A DNA stretch of 20,467 nt from CAITNM01 sp964446295 (GTDB lineage: Bacteria > Pseudomonadota > Alphaproteobacteria > Paracaedibacterales > CAITNM01): the NCBI GenBank assembly GCA_964446295.1, contig CAYUNR010000023.1, positions 1-20,467 on the forward strand, in the 5' to 3' direction. Positions 15,056 to 20,467 of this stretch are shown here, one piece after another. The notes under the pieces are model-generated. The model saw nothing but the letters and a program-made list of their open reading frames with translations, ran no database searches and was not told where the DNA came from. The first letter of the stretch is position 1. Each line of letters opens with the position of its first letter. Made by a program: the position numbers and the translations under genes.

Positions 15056-16542
15056 AAATAACATTTGCAGAAAAGGCGCCCAAAAATAGTTTATTTGTTG
15101 CCGGCGTTTATGAAGACGCAAACTTTGGAAACGTTACAAAAGCACTTGATAAGCTTGCGAATGGTTCTGTCAAAGCCGCTGTTAGCAACGCAGAATTTAA
15201 AGGAAAAGCGGAACGGTTTTTGCGTATTCCTTCAAGCAATGGTTGCACTGGTCAAGTTGTTTTAGTGGGCCTGGGCGATGCTAAAAAACATACGCCTCTG
15301 GCTTTAGAAAAAATTGGAGCAAAGCTTTTTGCTTGTTTGAACGGTCTTCGTGAAAAGAAGGCAGTTATTGATGTATCTGATATTCCAGGAGTTAAAAACC
15401 ACACAGCTGAAGAACTTGTTGCATATGCTGCATCGGGTGCGCTTATTCGTTCATGGACTTTTGATAAATATAAAACGAAACGTGAGAAAGACGAAATTCC
15501 CGTTCTTGATGAGTTAGTATTTGTAAGCACTAGCGCTAAAAAATCCCAGGAAGCTTTTGATAAACTTGCTGCTATTGCAAAAGGTAACCACCTAACTAGG
15601 TTGGTTGTGTCTGAGCCACCAAACATTATTTACCCAGAATCAATGGCTAAATACGCAAAAGAGCTAAGCAAAATTGGCGTGAAGGTTGATGTGCTTGGTG
15701 AAAAGGAAATGACAAAACTAGGTTTTGGTGCATTGCTTGGCGTAGGGCAGGGAAGCATTCGTGAATCTCAGCTGGTTGTTATGAAGTGGATGGGTGGCAA
15801 AAAAAGTGAAAAACCTATTGCGGTAGTTGGAAAAGGTGTCACGTTTGATACCGGTGGTATTAATATTAAGCCATCTAACGGCATGGAAGACATGAAATAT
15901 GACATGGCAGGTTCAGGCGTTGTGCTTGGGCTTATGAAGTCATTAGCAATGCGTAAAGCTAAAGTAAATGTTGTTGGAGTTATGGCGTTGGCGGAAAACA
16001 TGCCGTCGGGTTCGGCGCAGAGGCCTTCTGACGTGGTGACGTCTCTTTCTGGGCAAACTATTGAAATTCTTAATACCGATGCTGAGGGACGCTTGGTTTT
16101 GGCTGATGCCCTTTGGTATACCCAAGATAAATTTAAACCTCAATACATGATTGACCTGGCAACGCTTACCGGTGCTATTACCGTGGCGCTAGGTTATGAG
16201 TACGCAGGGTTGTTCAGTAACGATGATAAGCTTTGCGATATGCTAACTGCAGCGGGTTCTGCAGTGGGTGAGCCGTTGTGGCGTCTGCCTATGGGAAAAG
16301 CCTATGATAAAGACATTAATTCTGATGTTGCTGATGTGAAAAACGTAGGTTCAGGTCGAGGTGCGGGCAGTATTACTGCGGCACATTTCCTTGAACGCTT
16401 CGTTAACAAAACACCATGGGCGCATTTAGACATTGCTGGCATGGCTTGGGATAAGGCAGCAAAACCATTAACAGGCAAAGGTGCCACAGGCTACGGTGTT
16501 CGTTTGCTTAATGAATTTTTAATCCGGAATTTTGAACATTGA
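15052..16542 (+). CDS. pepA: Leucyl aminopeptidase (M17, cytosol aminopeptidase)
   Basis: A 496-residue M17 metallopeptidase that releases N-terminal residues from peptides; hexameric with two metal ions. All expected ligands are visible: Lys261 and Asp266 in VGKGVTFDTGG, Asp284 in KYDMAGSG, and Asp343/Glu345 in NTDAEGRLVLADAL; Lys273 and Arg347 are the catalytic-site residues. In some bacteria PepA also binds DNA as a recombination accessory factor, which cannot be judged here. The ATG overlaps the maeB stop (ATGA) with AAGGA upstream, so it is translationally coupled to malic enzyme. The last 24 bases overlap the end of the convergent Myb-like gene. Confidence 0.97.
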   Translation: MKITFAEKAPKNSLFVAGVYEDANFGNVTKALDKLANGSVKAAVSNAEFKGKAERFLRIPSSNGCTGQVVLVGLGDAKKHTPLALEKIGAKLFACLNGLREKKAVIDVSDIPGVKNHTAEELVAYAASGALIRSWTFDKYKTKREKDEIPVLDELVFVSTSAKKSQEAFDKLAAIAKGNHLTRLVVSEPPNIIYPESMAKYAKELSKIGVKVDVLGEKEMTKLGFGALLGVGQGSIRESQLVVMKWMGGKKSEKPIAVVGKGVTFDTGGINIKPSNGMEDMKYDMAGSGVVLGLMKSLAMRKAKVNVVGVMALAENMPSGSAQRPSDVVTSLSGQTIEILNTDAEGRLVLADALWYTQDKFKPQYMIDLATLTGAITVALGYEYAGLFSNDDKLCDMLTAAGSAVGEPLWRLPMGKAYDKDINSDVADVKNVGSGRGAGSITAAHFLERFVNKTPWAHLDIAGMAWDKAAKPLTGKGATGYGVRLLNEFLIRNFEH

Positions 16543-17430
16543 TTCATAACTCTGATAGAGGAGTTCTGTTCTAGGGGAGAGTAGTTCGTCTTCACCATAA
16601 GGTAGTGGTGAAAGGTCATCAGGTATTTCTCCATAAGTGAATGCTGACGGATCAACATCACGTGAACCGGACATACCAACAGGTGCGGCACCAGCTGGTA
16701 CGTCTGGTGTAAAAAGTGCATCACTGAATGGCTTGTGAGCAGTTTTTCGTTTTTTGGGAGCCTTGCTTGGTATAGGTACAGCAGCTGTTGCTTGAGTTTT
16801 TGTTCCACGTGTAGCATCAGCAGTCGCTTCTCCATCAAGACTTTTGTGTGTTTTTGAATTATACCAATTTTTTACTTGGCTTTCTGTTCTACCGGGTAAT
16901 TCTATGGCAATTTCTACCCACGACTTCCCGTTTTGTCTCTCAACAATAATTTTTTGCAATTCTGCAAGAGTAGGAGGCGATTTATCAATTGCTGGGTTAA
17001 GAATATTTATCCATTTTTCACGACATTGCTTACCTTCCCTTTTCCTACCGGTTGTTGAAGAAAGCTCACTAGCTATTTTTACCCACTCTCCTTGTTGGAT
17101 TTTTAGTTCTTGGCGTTTTTGCATGATTGTAAGTAAAGTTGCTTTTTCAGTTTCAGTCCAAGGACCCTTTGTGCAATTTAACCACCTCCAATGATGTAAA
17201 CATAGCTGAACTGTTCTTCCTGTAACATGCTCAGATATTGCTTTCCAGTTTTTCCCTCCATGTATTTCGACTGCATTTCTCAGTCTTTCATTCTCTTCTT
17301 TTGTCCACTCTGTAGGCGCTTTTCGCGTAAGTATGTGATTTAGAGAGCTTTCTGTATCAGAATCTAAAGTAGTGTCTTGAGCAAAAATAGCCTTTAAAAC
17401 AAAAACACTGAAGTACAATAGTCTTAACAT
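16519..17430 (-). CDS. Exported eukaryote-type three-repeat Myb (SANT) protein, putative nucleomodulin
   Basis: A 303-residue protein I recognise as a Myb-family DNA-binding protein, a eukaryotic rather than bacterial type. Residues 1-17 form a signal-peptide-like segment (MLRLLYFSVFVLKAIFA). Repeat 1 spans about 40-85 with tryptophans 42, 62 and 81; repeat 2 about 88-147 with Trp91, 116 and 140 and the hallmark GKQCREKWINILNP, plus a short insertion; repeat 3 about 151-198 with Trp171 and 189, LPGRTESQVKNWYNS, and a lost first Trp. A PKKRK cluster (225-229) resembles a monopartite nuclear-localisation signal, and the tail (255-303) is acidic and proline-rich. The next ATG codes residue 103. 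No ribosome-binding site; a short leader follows the promoter at 17446-17474. Function as a secreted host-nucleus effector is inference. Confidence 0.88.
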   Translation of the reverse strand: MLRLLYFSVFVLKAIFAQDTTLDSDTESSLNHILTRKAPTEWTKEENERLRNAVEIHGGKNWKAISEHVTGRTVQLCLHHWRWLNCTKGPWTETEKATLLTIMQKRQELKIQQGEWVKIASELSSTTGRKREGKQCREKWINILNPAIDKSPPTLAELQKIIVERQNGKSWVEIAIELPGRTESQVKNWYNSKTHKSLDGEATADATRGTKTQATAAVPIPSKAPKKRKTAHKPFSDALFTPDVPAGAAPVGMSGSRDVDPSAFTYGEIPDDLSPLPYGEDELLSPRTELLYQSYESMFKIPD

Positions 17431-17445
17431 GATTGAATTTTTACT

Positions 17446-17474
17446 ATTTTAGTTATTATTGTTCATTGTATCAA
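17446..17474 (-). promoter_or_regulatory. Promoter for the Myb-like gene
   Basis: On the minus strand TTGATA (17474-17469) and TAAAAT (17451-17446), each 5 of 6, are exactly 17 bases apart. Predicted start is about 10 bases before the ATG at 17430, so the message would be nearly leaderless. This is a standard bacterial promoter, showing that the gene is wired for bacterial expression. Confidence 0.55.
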
Positions 17475-17540
17475 TTTTTATTGATGTAATAAAAGTAAAA
17501 ATGCTTTTGTTACATATGTTTATACGTGCCTTGCGTCTGT

Positions 17541-17644
17541 GATCTCTTTTACTAGATAAGATCTCTAAAAATATCAACTCAGCTATCTAAAAATTAAGTA
17601 TTTGTAAACTATTGTAAAGAATTAGTTAACAAAATCTATTGTAA
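17541..17644. repeat. Short direct repeats in AT-rich divergent intergenic region
   Basis: Three short direct repeats lie in the 268-base gap between the Myb-like gene and the divergent exported protein: GATCTCT at 17541 and 17560, TCTAAAAAT at 17564 and 17586, and CTATTGTAA at 17609 and 17636. They may be regulator sites or chance in a very AT-rich stretch. No RNA gene was seen here. Confidence 0.3.
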
Positions 17645-17698
17645 TTTACCTTTTTTGAGCTATTTACACCAAGTGGAAATTTCTTAAAGGGTTTTTTT

Positions 17699-18424
17699 AT
17701 GGAGAAAATTTTCTTAAGTCTATTTTTACTAACTTCAACTATTTACGGCATGGAGGTGCGCGGCCTATTAGAAGAGCCTGAATTATCAAGAAAAGTAAGC
17801 ACAAGTCACAGATTCTTAGTAGGAATTAAGGAGGTTGCGCACAGTATGGGTTGCTATAAGCCCTTGCAAGCTATAGAAAGTGGCTTAAGCAATTTATCAG
17901 AGTCCTACAGGTACAATAACATGTTGGCTAGGGTTACATTTACAGCCTGTGTGATTGTTCCTGAATTACGAGAAAGGTCAGAGATTGTTTCAGTAAGGCT
18001 TTCTAGCGAAGATTTAATCAAGCTTCACAGTGCGTTATTTCACATTCGAAATCATGTAATTGAAATTGCTGAGAATCAAAATTTAGAATCTTCTACACCT
18101 TTAATGATAAAAATATTTCATCAATCAGATGGTGGTATGTTGGTTGCTGCCCAAGCTATTGATGCTATTGCCGAGACAGGCAAGGCTGGTATCATTCTAA
18201 AAACTTTTGCAGCCATTGCTGATATTTATGGTGCTGGAGAAATAGCCCACCATTTGAAAGAAGAAATATTGTCAGATATGCTTCGAAGTTTTGAAAGAGT
18301 GGGAGAGCTTGTTTCGCTAATAAAGGTCGACAAGTTTAAAAAGGAAGATCTTTATAGAATGGAAGAAATTAGTGAATCACTAAACGTACTAAAACCACTA
18401 TTTATAAAAGCTAACGAGCTGTAA
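17699..18424 (+). CDS. Exported helical protein of unknown function
   Basis: A 241-residue protein of no family I recognise. Residues 1-17 are a convincing signal peptide (MEKIFLSLFLLTSTIYG, cleavage probably after Gly17), so it is exported. The mature part has no second membrane helix and appears mostly alpha-helical, with alternating hydrophobic and charged stretches (for example HSALFHIRNHVIEIAENQN and AIADIYGAGEIAHHLKEEI). Two cysteines (52 and 83) could form a disulfide. ATG 17699 has AAAGGG at 17686-17691, a good ribosome-binding site. It is divergent from the exported Myb-like gene and ends at a strong bidirectional terminator. Context suggests a lineage-specific secreted protein; no activity can be assigned. 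Confidence 0.75.
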   Translation: MEKIFLSLFLLTSTIYGMEVRGLLEEPELSRKVSTSHRFLVGIKEVAHSMGCYKPLQAIESGLSNLSESYRYNNMLARVTFTACVIVPELRERSEIVSVRLSSEDLIKLHSALFHIRNHVIEIAENQNLESSTPLMIKIFHQSDGGMLVAAQAIDAIAETGKAGIILKTFAAIADIYGAGEIAHHLKEEILSDMLRSFERVGELVSLIKVDKFKKEDLYRMEEISESLNVLKPLFIKANEL

Positions 18425-18444
18425 ACAGTACGCAGTTAACAAAA

Positions 18445-18464
18445 AGGCCGGGGAAACCCGGCCT
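18445..18464. terminator. Strong bidirectional Rho-independent terminator
   Basis: AGGCCGGG (18445-18452), a GAAA tetraloop and CCCGGCCT (18457-18464) form an eight-base perfect stem, mostly GC. On the minus strand it is followed by a run of T residues (TTTTG), serving the Bax-inhibitor gene; on the plus strand by CTTTCGTT, serving the exported-protein gene. Confidence 0.85.
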
Positions 18465-18485
18465 CTTTCGTTATGTACTTCGAGC

Positions 18486-19196
18486 TTAACGACGGTTGCC
18501 AAACAATTGCAACAACGCCAAGAACATGTTTAAGAAGTTCATATACAAACGTAGGGCGCCAAATAAAGCTTTTTTACCTGATGTTTCGCTGTCATCGTTT
18601 GCGTAGTAAATTTCTTTAATCATTTGCGTGTCATAAGCTGTAAGGCCTGTGAAGATCAATACTGAAAGTACCGAAATAGCAAACTGCATTGGGCCACTGT
18701 GCATGAACATGTTCACAACACTTGCGATGATAATTCCAAGCAAGGCCATAAATAAGAATGAACCGAACTTGCTTAAATCACGCTGAGTTGTGTATCCGTA
18801 AAGGCTAGTGCCTGCAAACATACCTGCTGTAATGAAGAAAACTTTTGCAATGCTTTCACCAGTGTACAGCAAAAAGATGCTAGCTAAAGAAAGCCCAAGT
18901 ACGCTTGCAAAAGCCCAAAAAAGTGTTTGTGCGCTTGCAAAAGTCATTTTGCCGATGCGTGCGCTTAAAAAGAATACCATTAGCAATGGACCAAAAAGTA
19001 CCAAATACCTAAGTGGTGTTCCAAAAATAAGCTGCATCATTTCTGGTGACTGAGCAGTTAAATACGCAGTTATCCCAGTAATGCTTAGGCCTAGGGCCAT
19101 AAAGTTGTAAACTCGTTGCATGTAAGTGCGAAGACCTGCGTCAATTTCCAGTGCGTGGGCAGAAGTACGTGTGATTGGATCAAAATTATTGGACAT
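18486..19196 (-). CDS. Bax inhibitor-1 (TMBIM/YccA-YbhL) family membrane protein
   Basis: A 236-residue inner-membrane protein with about seven hydrophobic segments, of the BI-1/UPF0005 family. Landmarks are LRTYMQRVYNFMALGLSITG in the N-terminal region, GTSLYGYTTQRDLSKFGSFL in the middle and the closing GLTAYDTQMIK... ALRLYMNFLNMFLALLQLFG. Characterised members are pH-sensitive calcium leak channels or FtsH-interacting modulators; role here is not determined. I chose ATG 19196, not the in-frame ATG at 19214: the strong GGAGG (19206-19202) sits five bases before the former and would fall inside the coding region of the latter. It is monocistronic, with its own promoter at 19223-19252 and a terminator at 18445-18464. 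Confidence 0.93.
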   Translation of the reverse strand: MSNNFDPITRTSAHALEIDAGLRTYMQRVYNFMALGLSITGITAYLTAQSPEMMQLIFGTPLRYLVLFGPLLMVFFLSARIGKMTFASAQTLFWAFASVLGLSLASIFLLYTGESIAKVFFITAGMFAGTSLYGYTTQRDLSKFGSFLFMALLGIIIASVVNMFMHSGPMQFAISVLSVLIFTGLTAYDTQMIKEIYYANDDSETSGKKALFGALRLYMNFLNMFLALLQLFGNRR

Positions 19197-19222
19197 ATTA
19201 TCCTCCTTTTTCATATGAGCCG

Positions 19223-19252
19223 ATCATAGCATGTTTTTTAAAAAGAAGCCAA
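19223..19252 (-). promoter_or_regulatory. Promoter for Bax-inhibitor family gene
   Basis: On the minus strand TTGGCT (19252-19247) and TATGAT (19228-19223, 5 of 6) with an 18-base spacer. The -35 hexamer is identical to that of the transketolase promoter in this window. Confidence 0.5.
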
Positions 19253-19310
19253 AGGCCTAAACTTGAAATAGAATTATATGCTCTAAAAATACAAGTGAAG
19301 GCATAAAAAC

Positions 19311-19343
19311 TTGACATTTTGTGAAATTTGCTATACAAGTATA
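19311..19343 (+). promoter_or_regulatory. relBE promoter and palindromic operator
   Basis: A perfect -35 TTGACA (19311-19316) is followed by overlapping -10 candidates TATACA (19332) or TACAAG (19334, 17-base spacing). The inverted repeat TATAC-AA-GTATA (19332-19343) covers the -10, the expected site for antitoxin autorepression. Confidence 0.55.
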
Positions 19344-19375
19344 TCAAGTGCATCTAATGGATAAGGGTCACAATC

Positions 19376-19588
19376 ATGTTAGCTATTCGTCTTCCGGAAG
19401 CCATTGAAAGGCGCCTAGCCTTGTTGGCGCAAAAAACTGGCCGTACCAAAACATTTTATGCACGCGTCGCAATTCTTGAGCACCTTGATGAAATGGAAGA
19501 TACTTATCTTGCTTTGAACCGTCTGGAAAACCCGGGAAAATTGTGGACACAAGAAGAGCTAGAGGCGGAAATTGACCTGGAGAGTTGA
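19376..19588 (+). CDS. relB: Type II antitoxin, RelB-like ribbon-helix-helix protein
   Basis: A 70-residue antitoxin. The first 45 residues form a ribbon-helix-helix domain (LAIRLPEAIERRLALLAQKTGRTKTFYARVAILEHLDEM is the covering stretch, split here into strand LAIRLPE, helix ERRLALLAQKTG and helix TKTFYARVAILEHL). The acidic tail (QEELEAEIDLES) would wrap the toxin. ATG 19376 has AAGGG upstream. It overlaps the toxin gene by 17 bases, so the toxin depends on its translation, and it probably represses the promoter at 19311-19343. Confidence 0.87.
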   Translation: MLAIRLPEAIERRLALLAQKTGRTKTFYARVAILEHLDEMEDTYLALNRLENPGKLWTQEELEAEIDLES

Positions 19589-19832
19589 TTGGGATGACAG
19601 GGCCAGGAAAGAACTTCGGCAACTTGACTACCCAATTCAGAAAAAAATTCTTCAGTATATGCGCGAACGCGTAACGGAAAACCCTAGAAATTTTGGTAAA
19701 GAACTAAGTGGAAACAAAGCGGGATTATGGCGCTATCGTTTGGCAGATATTCGTATTGTTTGTAAAATTGACGATGCAATTGTTACGGTGCTTGTTTTGC
19801 GTGTGGGGCATCGTAAAAATGTTTACATTTAG
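19572..19832 (+). CDS. relE: Type II toxin, RelE/ParE superfamily
   Basis: An 86-residue toxin of the RelE fold: a starting WRVDWDDRARKELRQLD, helix PIQKKILQYMRERV, then GNKAGLWRYRLADIRIVCKI and the closing VLVLRVGHRKNVY. RelE proteins cut mRNA in the ribosomal A site; ParE relatives poison gyrase, but the WRYRLADIRIVCKI and GHRKxVY ends favour RelE. The start is a TTG at 19572: an in-frame stop lies at 19560, and GAGG is placed six bases before the TTG. The stop overlaps the convergent gltX stop by four bases (19829-19832). Confidence 0.9.
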   Translation: MTWRVDWDDRARKELRQLDYPIQKKILQYMRERVTENPRNFGKELSGNKAGLWRYRLADIRIVCKIDDAIVTVLVLRVGHRKNVYI

Positions 19833-20467
19833 TTTGGAATTATCCGCTCAATCCGCTTCAAAGATTCTTGCTTGCCCAAAATTGACATCACTTCAAACAG
19901 GCTTGGGGAAACTGACCTGCCAGTTATAGCAACACGTAATGGTGCGGCTAACTGACCTAGCTTTATGGAAAATTCTTCAGCGGCACTGCGTAGCAGTGCT
20001 TCAAGCACATCATGTGTAAAGTCACAGGCTTGCAGCTTGGGCAAAAGATTTTTCAAGTGAGCAATGTTATCAGGGGTAAGTAGGGCGGTTGCCTTTTCGT
20101 CGTGTGGCAACCTTTGAATATAAATAATGGCGCTTTCAGCAAGTTCAACGGTAGTTTTGGCGCGTTCTTTAAGTCCAGTCATGCCTTTTGAAATATGACT
20201 TTCTTCACTTGTTGATATGGAGCGTGCAATCTGCTTTTCAATAAGTGGTTTTATTAAATCAACCAAACGCGCGTCATCTGCCAGGCGAATGTAGTGGCCA
20301 TTTAAATTGTGAAGTTTTGCCATGTCGAAACGGGCAGGGGAACGTCCGATTCCTTCTAATGTGAACCATTCAATGGCTTGTGCTTCGCTAATAATTTCAT
20401 CATCACCATGGCCCCAACCGAGACGTAGCAAATAATTTTTCATAGCCTCTGGCAAAAAACCCATGTC
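19829..20467 (-). CDS. gltX: Glutamyl-tRNA synthetase, C-terminal part (5' end outside window)
   Basis: The last 213 codons of a class I glutamyl-tRNA synthetase, which charges tRNA-Glu (and, in many Alphaproteobacteria, tRNA-Gln). Recognisable segments are GFLPEAMKNYLLRLGWGHGDDE, read here as the two parts GFLPEAMKNYLLRL and GWGHGDDE, then EWFTLEGIGRSPARFDMAKL and the anticodon-binding domain ending in APLRVAITGRSVSPSLFEVM and ILGKQESLKRI. The catalytic HIGH and KMSKS motifs lie upstream of position 20467. The 3' end overlaps relE by four bases in convergent orientation. The frame is open through the window edge, so it is a boundary truncation, not a pseudogene. Confidence 0.95.
   Translation of the reverse strand, partial: DMGFLPEAMKNYLLRLGWGHGDDEIISEAQAIEWFTLEGIGRSPARFDMAKLHNLNGHYIRLADDARLVDLIKPLIEKQIARSISTSEESHISKGMTGLKERAKTTVELAESAIIYIQRLPHDEKATALLTPDNIAHLKNLLPKLQACDFTHDVLEALLRSAAEEFSIKLGQLAAPLRVAITGRSVSPSLFEVMSILGKQESLKRIERIIPN

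Noticed and set aside
16491..16838. Minus-strand open frame of 115 codons overlapping the Myb-like gene
   Set aside because: It lies in another frame of the Myb-like gene and the pepA end, with no domain; a shadow frame.

Overview
The window looks like part of an AT-rich alphaproteobacterial chromosome. The mdh-sucC-sucD order, the lactate-dehydrogenase-like malate dehydrogenase and the fused malic enzyme/phosphotransacetylase all fit that class. A eukaryote-type Myb protein, ProP-like and amino-acid transporters and a phytase-like tyrosine phosphatase suggest a host-associated or amoeba-dwelling lineage (Holosporales-like). That placement is an inference from gene content, not a phylogenetic result.

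Layout: positions 1-3125 (minus strand) form a compact TCA operon, carboxylesterase-mdh-sucC-sucD, with a good promoter at 3150-3178. A divergent promoter drives an MHS/ProP-type MFS transporter followed by a tiny cationic membrane protein (3347-4891). An APC-family amino-acid/polyamine transporter follows (5009-6271). Positions 6327-8205 (minus) hold a tightly coupled three-gene unit: GNAT acetyltransferase, nitrilase-superfamily amidohydrolase and NTF2-like protein. An exported PTP-like phytase (8321-9166) and a vapBC toxin-antitoxin pair (9176-9810) come next, then a GC-rich palindromic intergenic element (9925-10009) just upstream of transketolase (10096-12054). A mazEF pair (12049-12617, minus) lies between transketolase and the malic enzyme-leucyl aminopeptidase pair (12749-16542).

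The most unusual region is 16519-18424. On the minus strand is a 303-residue protein with a predicted signal peptide, three Myb/SANT repeats in the animal/plant R1R2R3 style, a classical basic nuclear-localisation-like motif and an acidic tail. Divergent from it is an unrecognised exported protein. The window ends with a Bax-inhibitor-1 family membrane protein, a relBE toxin-antitoxin pair and the 3' part of gltX.

Functionally, the housekeeping genes cover the TCA cycle, the pentose phosphate pathway, malate/acetyl-phosphate metabolism, peptide turnover and glutamyl-tRNA synthesis. Three type II toxin-antitoxin loci sit in the gaps between them, two with visible palindromic operators over their promoters. 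The Myb protein is the best candidate for a new host-interaction factor (a nucleomodulin). No tRNA, rRNA, CRISPR array or insertion sequence was recognised.
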